The position numbers and the translations under genes are program-made. DNA of 47,269 bases from Bacteroidales bacterium (lineage in GTDB: Bacteria; Bacteroidota; Bacteroidia; Bacteroidales; P3). Location: contig JAGCUZ010000054.1 of the NCBI GenBank assembly GCA_017962615.1, forward strand, positions 1 through 47,269, in the 5' to 3' direction. The notes under the pieces were generated by a model. The model was not told the origin of the DNA and did no database searches. It was given only the letters and a program-made list of their open reading frames with translations. How positions within the stretch are numbered: the first letter of the stretch is position 1; every line of letters starts with the position of its first letter. Shown here one piece after another: positions 1 through 8,422 of this stretch.

Positions 1-1182
1 CGCAGCCTTGCCTTTGTGGTCAACATAGTTGCCGAGTATCGGGGTGATAGCCACAGCCAACAGCGGGAACACCGCGAATATCGTTTCGGCCGTTCCGCGC
101 ATGTAACCCATGTAGCAGTACACAACCAGTGCCACTACGGCCATTGCCATCAAGCCCAACTTCAAGCCTTTCTTCTTCGAGAAGTTGCTGGCGAAAGCGC
201 ACACGGCAACAACGAGCATGATAACATACTGCACAATCGTCACCGAGCCGTCGGCCCAGAACGAGCCTTCCGCTGCAGGATTCAGCGTCAGGTTGCACTG
301 CAGCATGTTGACGGCGTATTTCTGGAAGGGGAATATAGCACTATAGTAGAGCACGCAGAGCAGAGCAACGAGCCAGAAGCCGAGGCTGGTGAATATCTTG
401 CCAAGATCGCTGATTTTGAAGGGGTCGTCCTTCTCTTCGGCCTCGCCGGTCTGGCTGTCCAGTTTCTTGTCCATGAAGAAGTAGGTGATGAACATAATCA
501 AAGCTATGCAAAGCAGCACCACGCCGAATTTCACGGCATTGTCAACATGCACCTCGCCGCCCAGCTTGGCAAAGAACGGACTGAATATCATGCAGGTGGC
601 CACACCAAGACGGGCCAGAGCCATCTCAGAGCCCATTGCAAGGGCAGTCTCACGACCCTTGAACCACTTCACAATACCGCGGCTCACGGTGATACCCGCC
701 ATCTCGCATCCGCAACCAAAGAACATGAAGCCCAGGGCTGCCAGCTTAGCCGAAGCAGGCATACCCGCCGCAAAAGGCAGTATGGCGCCAATCACCGGCA
801 ATTCGCCGTTCCAGTTCAGGTGCGAGCCGAACCACTGCTCCAGCCCGGACCCTGCAAAGGCATCGCTGACGGCATAGAACTTCACAACACCTCCAAAGAG
901 CATCACTGCTCCCGACAGTATAGCCGTGAACCTCACCCCCATCTTGTCGAGGATTATACCGGCAAAGATAAGGAAGAACACATACACATTCAGAAACACC
1001 TCGGCGCCCTGCATACGACCAAACGAGGCGCTGTCCCATCCGCGCGTGTCCTGCATCAGGTCCTTAATAGGCGACAAAATGTCCATGAAAACATAGCTGC
1101 AGAACATTGCCAGGGCAAGCAGCAGCAACGCAGTCCAGCGCATAGCTGCACTGTCTCTTAAAACTTTTACTTTTTCAGTCAT
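1..1182 (-). CDS. MFS transporter, 3' end cut by window edge
   Basis: Reading from an ATG at 1182 gives 394 codons that run off the window, so the C-terminus is missing. The protein begins MTEKVKVLRDSAAMRW and is followed by repeated hydrophobic segments typical of a 12-helix inner-membrane carrier. A charged cytoplasmic loop with GNYVDHKGKAA near the cut end resembles the MFS loop motif (G-x-x-x-D-x-x-G-R/K). A hydrophilic stretch rich in Glu and Lys (AEEKDDPFK), about two thirds of the way along the visible part, fits the central loop between the two six-helix halves. The substrate cannot be told from sequence. It is transcribed away from the DUF2461-sbcDC operon across an AT-rich divergent spacer (1183-1322). 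The family call is firm, the specificity unknown. Confidence 0.8.
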   Translation of the reverse strand, partial: MTEKVKVLRDSAAMRWTALLLLALAMFCSYVFMDILSPIKDLMQDTRGWDSASFGRMQGAEVFLNVYVFFLIFAGIILDKMGVRFTAILSGAVMLFGGVVKFYAVSDAFAGSGLEQWFGSHLNWNGELPVIGAILPFAAGMPASAKLAALGFMFFGCGCEMAGITVSRGIVKWFKGRETALAMGSEMALARLGVATCMIFSPFFAKLGGEVHVDNAVKFGVVLLCIALIMFITYFFMDKKLDSQTGEAEEKDDPFKISDLGKIFTSLGFWLVALLCVLYYSAIFPFQKYAVNMLQCNLTLNPAAEGSFWADGSVTIVQYVIMLVVAVCAFASNFSKKKGLKLGLMAMAVVALVVYCYMGYMRGTAETIFAVFPLLAVAITPILGNYVDHKGKAA

Positions 1183-1287
1183 TGTATATTAGAACTTTAG
1201 TTAATAATTATCATTTTTGGTTTGTCGTGCAAAAATACGACTTTTTCTTGTATTATTTAGAAAAAATATGCACTCTTGAAATAATAT

Positions 1288-1318
1288 CTTGAACTTTCAG
1301 TTTTTTATCGTAAATTTG
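1288..1318 (+). promoter_or_regulatory. Bacteroidota-type promoter of the DUF2461-sbcDC operon
   Basis: A -7 box TAAATTTG at 1311-1318 matches the Bacteroidota consensus TAnnTTTG. CTTG at 1288-1291 lies 19 bases upstream, matching the -33 TTTG/TTG element. The ATG at 1323 lies only 4 bases past the box, so the transcript is predicted to be leaderless or nearly so. Confidence 0.65.
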
Positions 1319-1322
1319 CAAC

Positions 1323-2021
1323 ATGAAAGCACTACTCCATCCCGACACGCTACAGTTCTTCAACGAACTAAATATCAGCAACAACAAAGATTGGTTTCTT
1401 GCCAACAAGGAACGGTGGGAGGCCATAAGGGCCAAGTTTGTCGACTTCACCGCCGAGGTGATAAAGGTGATGACCGAACTCGACCCGTCGCTCGGCAACA
1501 TCACCCCGCAAAGCTGCCTGTACCGTATCAACCGCGACCTGCGGTTCACCCCCGACAAGCGGCCCTACAAAACACACATAGCCTTTTTCCTCCCCACCGG
1601 AGGCAACCGTCGTTGCGCCGTGCCGGGCTATTATATGCAGCTTGGCATAGAGGACTACGGTCTACACGGCAACTGCTCGCTGGGCGGCGGCATATTCATG
1701 CCAACTCCGCAGACACTCAACGCCATACGGCAGGAGATATTCTACAACACCGACGACTTCCTGGCAATCATCAACAACAAAGATTACAAGCGGTACTTCG
1801 GCAGCAAGTTCTTCACCACCAAGGTACTGTCTCGCCCACCCAAAGGCTATCCCGCCGACTGGCCGCATGTCAACCTACTTAAATACAAGGACTACTGCAG
1901 CATGCACGAGGTGCCACAAGAGTTGATTTTCGGCGAAGATATGCTGCCGCACGTTCTCGACGCCTTCCGCGCCACCGTCCCGCTCAACCTCTTCATCCAA
2001 CGGGCCATGTACGGTCTATAA
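1323..2021 (+). CDS. DUF2461 family protein (TIGR02453-like)
   Basis: The 232-residue protein starts MKALLHPDTLQFFNELNISNN and contains the family hallmarks: an N-terminal NKDWFLANKERWE segment (about residues 19-31), INRDLRFTPDKRPYKTHIAFFL in two parts around 68-90, and a central GYYMQLG strand. Length matches the usual 220-230 residues. The biochemical role of DUF2461 is not known to me. It is the first gene of a unit with sbcD, whose ATG lies 13 bases after this stop codon, so co-transcription with DNA-end processing genes is likely. That is context, not proof of function. Confidence 0.88.
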   Translation: MKALLHPDTLQFFNELNISNNKDWFLANKERWEAIRAKFVDFTAEVIKVMTELDPSLGNITPQSCLYRINRDLRFTPDKRPYKTHIAFFLPTGGNRRCAVPGYYMQLGIEDYGLHGNCSLGGGIFMPTPQTLNAIRQEIFYNTDDFLAIINNKDYKRYFGSKFFTTKVLSRPPKGYPADWPHVNLLKYKDYCSMHEVPQELIFGEDMLPHVLDAFRATVPLNLFIQRAMYGL

Positions 2022-2034
2022 AGTGCTAAAAGCG

Positions 2035-3351
2035 ATGATAAAGATACTTTGCACCGGCGACTGGCATATAGGCAATGTATTTCATGGCATTGACCGCACA
2101 GCCGAGCACCGACATTTCTTTGAATGGCTTGAGGGCATGCTGATTGAGCGGCAACCCGATGCGTTGCTGGTTGCAGGCGACGTGTTCGACAACAGCAACC
2201 CTTCGGCCGAGGCGCAGTCGTTGTATTATGGCTTCCTCGACCGCGCCACCCACGCTGTACAAGGGCTGCAGGTGGTGGTGACAAGTGGCAACCACGACTC
2301 TGGCAACCGGTTGGAGGCTCCGCGCCACCTGCTACTGCGCCACGGCGTGGAGGTGCGCGGAAGTCTGCGACGCTTGCGCAGCAACAGCACCGACAGCTCA
2401 GAAGCAACCGCCGAATACAACGACCTGCTCGTGCCGCTACACGACAAAGAAGGCCGTCCCGCCGCTGTGGTGGCCACCCTCCCCTACCTGAGGCTGGAGC
2501 AGACAGCAGGCGGCAACTACTCTGACGGTGTCCGCAAGGTTATGAAAGAGTTATGTACCATAGGGCGCGAACGCTACAAAGGGCTACCCCTAGTCATGAT
2601 GGCGCATCTGTATGCCTCGGGCGCAGAGATAGCCGAAGGGTCGTCGGAACGCATAGTCGGCGGCCAGGAGCAGGTTGCTTTGGACTCATGGGAAGGGCAT
2701 CCCGACTACTTCACCTGCGGCCACATACATAAACGCCAGCCCATCTGGGGCACCGATTGGGCACGCTATACGGGCAGCATACTTCCCATGTCGTTTGCCG
2801 AACGGGGCTACCGTCACGGTGTCGACCTCGTCAGCATAGGACAAGATGGAAAACCCGAAGTAGAATTCATCGAATACCATGTACAGCACCCGCTTGTAAG
2901 CCTTCCCTCCGACGGTGCCGCCGACGAGAGCACGCTGCTGCAACTCATCGCAGCGCTGCCATCCCGTTCTGAAGCAAAGCCCTCAGAACATTGCGTCTAC
3001 CTCGAACTTAAACTCAAGTCAGACAACGTACAAGCTGAGGTTGTGCAAAAGCTGCACGACACCGTGGAGAGAAAAGACGCCATCATCTGCCGCATGGAGA
3101 AGGTGATGCCCGACATCGAGATTCGTTCAATGAACGGTGAGGAGGTGTTCAACACCGTCGACGCAATTATGAAAAGAGACCCAATGGACGCCCTCGAGGA
3201 ATGCTTCGAGATAAAGAACGGCAAAGGCAGCCTCGGCGAACGCCGTCGCCAACTGCTTGAACAGGTAGTACGCGCCTGTGCCTCCGAGACTGCACAACAA
3301 GACGATGCAGACCCACCCCCACCCTCATCACCCGAAGACCATACGATATGA
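2035..3351 (+). CDS. sbcD: exonuclease subunit SbcD (Mre11-type nuclease)
   Basis: This metallophosphoesterase nuclease partners with SbcC to cut hairpins and process DNA double-strand ends. Conserved metal ligands are visible: GDWHIGN (about residue 8-14), AGDVFDNSNP (near 47), SGNHD (near 84), MAHLYASG, and CGHIHKRQPIW (near 232), followed by YTGSILPMSF. I chose the ATG at 2035 because it gives the family N-terminus MIKILCTGDWHIGN; a GTG four codons earlier (2023) is possible. The acidic Pro-rich tail (DDADPPPPSSPED) is short and not conserved in the family. The stop overlaps the sbcC start as ATGA (3348-3351), indicating translational coupling. Confidence 0.95.
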   Translation: MIKILCTGDWHIGNVFHGIDRTAEHRHFFEWLEGMLIERQPDALLVAGDVFDNSNPSAEAQSLYYGFLDRATHAVQGLQVVVTSGNHDSGNRLEAPRHLLLRHGVEVRGSLRRLRSNSTDSSEATAEYNDLLVPLHDKEGRPAAVVATLPYLRLEQTAGGNYSDGVRKVMKELCTIGRERYKGLPLVMMAHLYASGAEIAEGSSERIVGGQEQVALDSWEGHPDYFTCGHIHKRQPIWGTDWARYTGSILPMSFAERGYRHGVDLVSIGQDGKPEVEFIEYHVQHPLVSLPSDGAADESTLLQLIAALPSRSEAKPSEHCVYLELKLKSDNVQAEVVQKLHDTVERKDAIICRMEKVMPDIEIRSMNGEEVFNTVDAIMKRDPMDALEECFEIKNGKGSLGERRRQLLEQVVRACASETAQQDDADPPPPSSPEDHTI

Positions 3352-6300
3352 TTAGATTCCTGCGCCTTGAGATAAAAAACCTGGCATCGCTGCAAGGCGA
3401 TACACCGCATGTGATAGACTTCGAGAATGGTCCACTCGCCGAATGCCAGATATTCAGCATCGTCGGACCAACAGGAAGCGGCAAGTCGACGATACTCGAC
3501 GCCATCTGCCTTGCCCTCTACGGCTCGGCACCACGCTATCCTTTGCGTAAAGGGCAGAAAGGGAAGATAAACATAATGGGCGAAAGCGACGAGGATGAGC
3601 GCAACCGGCTTGCACCCACCGACCCGCGCAACATTCTTACCAAAGGGCAACGCAACGGTTTCAGCAAACTCACCTTCACCGCCAACGACGGCGGCCTGTA
3701 CCGTGCCGAATGGCACGTCTCGTTCAAACGCAAGCTGTACACCAAGCCTGCCACCATGCTCTATCGCATCGACAACGGCATCGAGCAGGAACGCGACTGG
3801 AACAGCCTGTCATTGATGCTTGGCATCGACTTCGACGAATTTCTGCGCACAGTGCTCATAGCCCAGGGCGGCTTTGCGGGATTCCTCAACGCCAAGGAGG
3901 ACGAACGCTACCTGCTTCTCGAGAAACTGGTTGGCAACGGTAAAGCCTACCAACGTATTGCCGAACAGGTAGCCATAGAGCGCGAAAAGGCCGAGCTGAA
4001 CTGCAACACACTGAAAGCACAATGCGCCGCTTACGAGAACGACATACTCGACGAAGAGACCAAAACCACGCTGCAACAGGAGATTGCCGCACTTGTAGAT
4101 AGAGAAAAAGCAGTGGAGTCGAGGCGGGAGCAGGTTAAGAAATGCATGGATTGGTATCAACAGGAAGAGGCTCACATCAAGAACCTTCAGCTCTGCGAAG
4201 CAAAAGCTAGCGAGGCTCAACAGGCCATGGACAGCATGACCGCAGCAGCCTCTCGACTCCAACTGCACGACGACACCGGCGAAGCCGCCGAACTGCTCCG
4301 CAGCCATCGGTCGCGGCTCAAATACGCAACCGATCAGGAGCAAACCCTGAACTCTCTCCGAGTACAGCTGGAGCAGCAAAGCAACGAGGCGGTGCAAGCC
4401 ACTGAAAAGCTCAACACCGCAACCGCCGAGGCCGCCAAAGCCACCGACACTCTCAACGCCATGATGCCGCATATACAGAAAGCACGCATCATAAAAGCTC
4501 AGATTGAGAACGATACCGCACAGCTGAAAGTGTTACAAAGCGAGCACGACAAGGCGGCGAAAGAGGCAAAAGAGGCCTGCGATGCATGTGAACGCAACCG
4601 AAAAGAATACCACCAGGCCGTGACCGATGAAGCCGAAGCCGCAAAACGGTACGACACCACAAAGCACGACTCTGCCGAACGGCAGAAAGCATTGTCTGAA
4701 AAACACCAGGCAGCCCAAGACGCTCTCACCGCAGCACGCAAGTTACTTGAAGGCTGCGACAGCAACAGTCTGCAACAAGCCTTCAACAACGCCGTAAACA
4801 CTTGCAACGACATAGAAAAGGCCATACACACCGCCGAGTTAACCGAGCAGAAAAGAACGACCATCGAGCAGCAGGAAAAACGTGCCAAAATCCTCGAAGC
4901 AGACACCGCTGGCATCGTCCTCCGCCTCTCCGCCTTGCACCCTGATGTCCTCGAAAAAGAGGTATCACTGCTCAACGACACCTACACCCTCATGAACAGC
5001 GAGCAGTGGGCGCACCACCGCCACAACCTCAAAGAGGGCGAGGCCTGCCCACTATGCGGTGCCGACCATCACCCCTACGCCGCCGACTATCACTACAAGG
5101 AGGCCGCCGACAAACTGGGCGGGATGCTCAAAGAAAAACGCGAACATCTTGAGTCGCAACGCAAAGAGCAGCAAGACCTATCCACCCGCAAAGCCAACAA
5201 CGACGGTGTCGCAAAAAATATACATTCATCTTTGGACACCCTGCGCAACGAACTGCAGCAACTCGAAAACGACTGGCTGAAGATTGCGCAGCGTCATCCC
5301 GAATGGGAACGCGACATTGCACAGCTAAAAGTCTTCCAAGCCTCTGCCCTCCAAGCCAAACAGGATGCCGGCCAGGCTATGAAGCGCTACAACGACGCCC
5401 TGCAGGAAGCCACCCACTGCCAACGTGCCGCCGATGCCGCCACTCAAGCCCTGCTCAACGGCGAGCGCAGTAACGCTGCCGCACTGCAGGACGCCGACAG
5501 CCACAGGCAGCTGTGCACAACACGTCGGGCCACCCTCGAAGTGGCAGCCAGCAGCCTACAGCAGCAATGCACCGAGAAGAAAGGCACACAGGACGAGGTC
5601 GCCACAAAACTCCGCAATGCGGCCGATAAGATTGCCGTACTTAAAGAGAGTGCCGACAAAGAGACTGGCGGCATTGACCCCGACGCATACGAAAACACCC
5701 TTCAGCAACGTTGCAAGGAGACTGTCGAGGCGGTGAACGGTCAAAAGGAACTTCTGGCCAAGCTCGCCGCCAGACACAGCGCCATAGAAGGCGAAATCAA
5801 AGCCACAACCGTCAACAAACGAAACGCCGAAGCCGAGGCCACCCGCCTGCTCACGCAACTCAAGCTATGGATATCAAGCTACAACAGCAGCCACCCGTCG
5901 CAAATATCCGTAGCAACTATTGAGGAACTTACCACCTCGCCCGACGACTGGAACGCAATACGCAACACCTTGCAGAAACGGCGCAACGACCTCACCGCGG
6001 CGCAAACCACCCTGCGTAACGAGAGAGAGTCCATCGCCAAGCATCAGGAGCAGAAACCCGCCGAAAGCCTCGAAGATCTCGAAGCCGAACGGCAACAGCT
6101 GGCACAGCAGAACTACCGCGACACATTGCTCGAGAAACAGGCTGTCATACGGCGGCACGAGAACGCCATGGCACAACTCGGCGGACTTGCCAAAGCCAAA
6201 GCCGAGGCCGACAGTCTGAAAGCCGACTGGGACGCCATATACAGCGCCATTGGTTTCCGCGAAGGCAAAGATCTGCGCAAGATAGCGCAGTGCTATACCC

Positions 6301-6725
6301 TGCGGTTCCTCGTCGAACTGGCCAACACCGAGATAGCCAAGTTCAACCGACGCTATGCGCTCGAACAGGTGAAGAACTCGCTCGGCATACGCGTCATCGA
6401 CCACGATCGCTTCGATGAGCGGCGCGACACCACGTCGCTGTCGGGCGGCGAGACCTTTGTGGTCTCGCTGGGACTGGCACTAGGGTTGGCATCCCTGTCA
6501 CCAGGTAACGCCGCTTTCGCCAACCTCTTCATCGACGAAGGCTTCGGAACCCTCGACCCTGAGAACCTCGCAACGGTAATAGCAGCACTCTCAGCCATGC
6601 AGTCGCACCACGGCAAGAAAGTGGGAGTCATCTCCCACACTGAGAGCATGTCGGAAGGCATACAGACTAAAATCCGCGTAATCAAAGACGGCAACACTGG
6701 CACCAGCCACATCGAGGTGGAATGA
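3348..6725 (+). CDS. sbcC: exonuclease subunit SbcC (Rad50-type SMC ATPase)
   Basis: The ATPase arm of the SbcCD complex has 1125 residues. Walker A GPTGSGKST lies at about residues 40-48. Two long Ala/Glu/Gln-rich coiled-coil arms follow. The zinc hook CPLCGADHHP near residue 567 separates the arms. The ABC signature LSGGE lies near 1031 and Walker B FIDEGFGTLD near 1060. All catalytic elements are present and the length is typical (about 1000-1200). It overlaps sbcD by four bases. Hairpin cleavage by SbcCD is of interest here because the same window carries two 23-bp perfect hairpins, a class of sequence that SbcCD normally destabilises. Confidence 0.95.
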   Translation: MIRFLRLEIKNLASLQGDTPHVIDFENGPLAECQIFSIVGPTGSGKSTILDAICLALYGSAPRYPLRKGQKGKINIMGESDEDERNRLAPTDPRNILTKGQRNGFSKLTFTANDGGLYRAEWHVSFKRKLYTKPATMLYRIDNGIEQERDWNSLSLMLGIDFDEFLRTVLIAQGGFAGFLNAKEDERYLLLEKLVGNGKAYQRIAEQVAIEREKAELNCNTLKAQCAAYENDILDEETKTTLQQEIAALVDREKAVESRREQVKKCMDWYQQEEAHIKNLQLCEAKASEAQQAMDSMTAAASRLQLHDDTGEAAELLRSHRSRLKYATDQEQTLNSLRVQLEQQSNEAVQATEKLNTATAEAAKATDTLNAMMPHIQKARIIKAQIENDTAQLKVLQSEHDKAAKEAKEACDACERNRKEYHQAVTDEAEAAKRYDTTKHDSAERQKALSEKHQAAQDALTAARKLLEGCDSNSLQQAFNNAVNTCNDIEKAIHTAELTEQKRTTIEQQEKRAKILEADTAGIVLRLSALHPDVLEKEVSLLNDTYTLMNSEQWAHHRHNLKEGEACPLCGADHHPYAADYHYKEAADKLGGMLKEKREHLESQRKEQQDLSTRKANNDGVAKNIHSSLDTLRNELQQLENDWLKIAQRHPEWERDIAQLKVFQASALQAKQDAGQAMKRYNDALQEATHCQRAADAATQALLNGERSNAAALQDADSHRQLCTTRRATLEVAASSLQQQCTEKKGTQDEVATKLRNAADKIAVLKESADKETGGIDPDAYENTLQQRCKETVEAVNGQKELLAKLAARHSAIEGEIKATTVNKRNAEAEATRLLTQLKLWISSYNSSHPSQISVATIEELTTSPDDWNAIRNTLQKRRNDLTAAQTTLRNERESIAKHQEQKPAESLEDLEAERQQLAQQNYRDTLLEKQAVIRRHENAMAQLGGLAKAKAEADSLKADWDAIYSAIGFREGKDLRKIAQCYTLRFLVELANTEIAKFNRRYALEQVKNSLGIRVIDHDRFDERRDTTSLSGGETFVVSLGLALGLASLSPGNAAFANLFIDEGFGTLDPENLATVIAALSAMQSHHGKKVGVISHTESMSEGIQTKIRVIKDGNTGTSHIEVE

Positions 6726-6754
6726 CGGCTTTCTTGTCCGTCGTCTATCATATT

Positions 6755-6994
6755 TTATAACACCAGTTTTGTTTGTATCCGTTTATCATTCATCAGCTCA
6801 TATAGATATGCGGGGCTTTGCACATACAGCTCTCCTTCTTCGTCCTGCAAGGCATCCATCAACGGAGATGTATAAACCTTTTCCATTGCCTGCTCTATAC
6901 TACAACCCGTATCCTCCATCACATATTTCACCAACTCACTCAAAGCGTAATCTGTAAGGTACGTTGCTATTTGATGATGTGATGGCTGACTCAT
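6755..6994 (-). CDS. small helical protein, third gene of the DUF3990 module
   Basis: This 79-residue acidic protein is not something I can name with certainty. It reads as all-helical: a helix YLTDYALSELVKYVMEDTG, the motif SIEQAMEKVYTSPLMDAL, then EEGELYVQSPAYLYELM. The pattern of a short helix pair plus an S-x-x-x-A-x-x-x-V/L motif is reminiscent of DUF3791, the first gene of the same unit, so both may derive from one antitoxin-like family (inference). Its ATG overlaps the stop of the DUF3990 gene as ATGA (6991-6994), so its synthesis is probably coupled to that protein. It is convergent with sbcC, 29 bases away. It could be a second antitoxin, a chaperone, or an immunity-type partner. Confidence 0.7.
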   Translation of the reverse strand: MSQPSHHQIATYLTDYALSELVKYVMEDTGCSIEQAMEKVYTSPLMDALQDEEGELYVQSPAYLYELMNDKRIQTKLVL

Positions 6995-7479
6995 ACGCTT
7001 TCCACATTTACCTTATGAATGTAACCAATAGCCCGTTCCGTTCCAAAGTAGTATTGCTGATCAAGATATTTATCTTGCAACAACTGTGCCGCCTGTTCCG
7101 GAGAATATATACCCTCGCGGTAGTTTGTCAATTGCAGCACAACGCCATCATTTGCAATCGGACCAATAACAATATCATAGTCATGAACAGGATCGGCATT
7201 CATTCTGTCACGATTGGCATCAACAAACAGGAACCACTCCACAGACGCCTTTTCCGGGAATCGCTTTATCTTTAAGTCCGACAGTAATGCTGTTTCATCA
7301 AAGTCGTAGGTTATCAGTGTCGCCGTTCCACCGAAAAGGCGAGCTCTTTTCTGCGCCATGCGTACTGCTGTCGTCCTGTCGGGTGTTGCATAGAATCCCT
7401 TGCCGAAATCCTTGTACCGCAAGCCTCTGGTCAGGTCTATATACTCAATGTCTGCATTTGTGCCGTGGTACAGTTTCAT
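6991..7479 (-). CDS. DUF3990 protein, predicted ADP-ribosyltransferase fold
   Basis: From the ATG at 7479 the protein has 162 residues. It opens MKLYHGTNADIEYIDL and continues with YKDFGKGFYATPDRTTAVRMAQ, the two signature blocks of DUF3990. As I recall, DUF3990 is grouped with ADP-ribosyltransferases; the Y-H-G-T and G-K-G-F-Y-A-T elements would supply the first two members of an H-Y-E type site. WFLFVDANRDR and YDIVIGPIANDGV further on are also family-typical. I preferred the 7479 start over 7506 because its ATG overlaps the stop of the upstream DUF3791 gene (ATGA), the same coupling seen at its 3' end. Likely role: toxin or effector of a toxin-antitoxin-like operon. The target is unknown. 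Confidence 0.85.
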   Translation of the reverse strand: MKLYHGTNADIEYIDLTRGLRYKDFGKGFYATPDRTTAVRMAQKRARLFGGTATLITYDFDETALLSDLKIKRFPEKASVEWFLFVDANRDRMNADPVHDYDIVIGPIANDGVVLQLTNYREGIYSPEQAAQLLQDKYLDQQYYFGTERAIGYIHKVNVESV

Positions 7480-7691
7480 GCAAGCGACCCTCCGTTTTGT
7501 TGGCATACAACGAGCAAGTCATCTATGGTTTCATCCATCGACTGAAGGTGTTCCACATCGTAGAATTCTATAAGAAATGCCAGTCCTTTATGTGTATGCA
7601 GATAGTTGAAGGCAGCCTGCCTTGTAATCGCAAAGCGCTGTCCAAAAGCCTGCACAACAGCAGTCAGAAACGGTATCTCATACTTGCTCAT
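7476..7691 (-). CDS. DUF3791 small protein, probable antitoxin of the ART module
   Basis: This 71-residue protein matches the DUF3791 pattern: a first helix (FLTAVVQAFGQRF), then TRQAAFNYLHTHKGLAFLIEFYDVEH, and a final helix SMDETIDDLLVV. Such genes are regularly found directly upstream of DUF3990 in Bacteroidota and Firmicutes (recalled, not searched). It is promoter-proximal in the three-gene unit, the usual antitoxin-first order. The start at 7691 is 20 bases from the -7 box at 7711-7718. The stop overlaps the next ATG. No DNA-binding domain is obvious, so autoregulation is not demonstrated. Confidence 0.82.
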   Translation of the reverse strand: MSKYEIPFLTAVVQAFGQRFAITRQAAFNYLHTHKGLAFLIEFYDVEHLQSMDETIDDLLVVCQQNGGSLA

Positions 7692-7700
7692 AACTTATAC

Positions 7701-7742
7701 TTTCGTTTTGCAAAATTACGATATTTTCACGACATGGCAAAA
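7701..7742 (-). promoter_or_regulatory. promoter of the three-gene ART module, shared 42-bp block
   Basis: On the minus strand the -33 TTTG (7738-7741) and the -7 box TAATTTTG (7711-7718) are exactly 19 bases apart. The box is followed by CAAAACGAAA (7701-7710). The whole 42-bp block matches 35 of 42 positions of the promoter in front of the vapBC-like pair at 16444-16485, including both elements and the identical initially transcribed segment. Confidence 0.75.
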
Positions 7743-7795
7743 AGTTTTTCATCACACCACGTGTAATTCGAGAATTTTATGTAAATTTGCAAGAC

Positions 7796-8377
7796 ATGAA
7801 AGAATTGATATTTGCAACGAATAACAAGCATAAACTGCAAGAAGTCAGGGCAATGCTCGACGGGCTTGTAGTTGTCAAAAGCCTTGAGGATGCCGGACTG
7901 TCGGGCGAAATCGACGAAACTTCCAACACCCTGCAAGGCAACGCCCTGCAAAAAGCCCAGTGGGTGTGGGAGCGCACCCATGCCGACTGCTTTGCCGACG
8001 ACACCGGCCTCGAGGTCGACGCCCTCGGCGGCGCCCCTGGCGTGTACAGCGCACGCTACGCCGGCGAACACTGCAGCTTCGACGACAACATCAACAAACT
8101 GCTTGCCGCTCTGCAAGGTACGGAGAACCGCAAGGCCGACTTCCGCACGGTGATATGCCTTATCGAGCAAGGCGTGCCGCGCTATTTCGAAGGCCGCGTG
8201 GACGGCACCATACTCACCGAACGCTATGGCACTGAAGGTTTTGGATACGACCCCGTGTTCATACCCGACCGCTTCGCCGTGAGCTTCGCCGAGATGCCGC
8301 CCGACGTCAAGAACATGATAAGCCACCGCGGCATGGCCGTGAAAGCCCTGACAGCCTATCTTAAGACACTCGTCTGA
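7796..8377 (+). CDS. rdgB: RdgB/HAM1 family dITP/XTP pyrophosphatase
   Basis: This house-cleaning nucleotidase hydrolyses non-canonical purine nucleoside triphosphates (dITP, XTP) to monophosphates and pyrophosphate. Visible motifs are FATNNKHKLQEV at the N-terminus, the catalytic FADDTGLEVDAL and GVYSARYAGE segment near residues 65-85, GYDPVF near 145, and SHRGMAVKAL close to the end. The length of 193 residues is normal. The ATG at 7796 is chosen over an in-frame TTG at 7787 because it gives the family start MKELIFATNN and the TTG lies inside the promoter box. The -7 box TAAATTTG (7782-7789) ends 6 bases before the ATG, predicting a near-leaderless mRNA. Confidence 0.95.
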   Translation: MKELIFATNNKHKLQEVRAMLDGLVVVKSLEDAGLSGEIDETSNTLQGNALQKAQWVWERTHADCFADDTGLEVDALGGAPGVYSARYAGEHCSFDDNINKLLAALQGTENRKADFRTVICLIEQGVPRYFEGRVDGTILTERYGTEGFGYDPVFIPDRFAVSFAEMPPDVKNMISHRGMAVKALTAYLKTLV

Positions 8378-8422
8378 GGCCGTCCGTAGCACACAACAAC
8401 AAAACCAAAGCACTGTAGCAAA

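Noticed and set aside
16-1161. 381-codon open frame on the plus strand opposite the MFS gene
   Set aside because: His/Gln-rich, no family signature; it is the antisense shadow of a clear membrane transporter.
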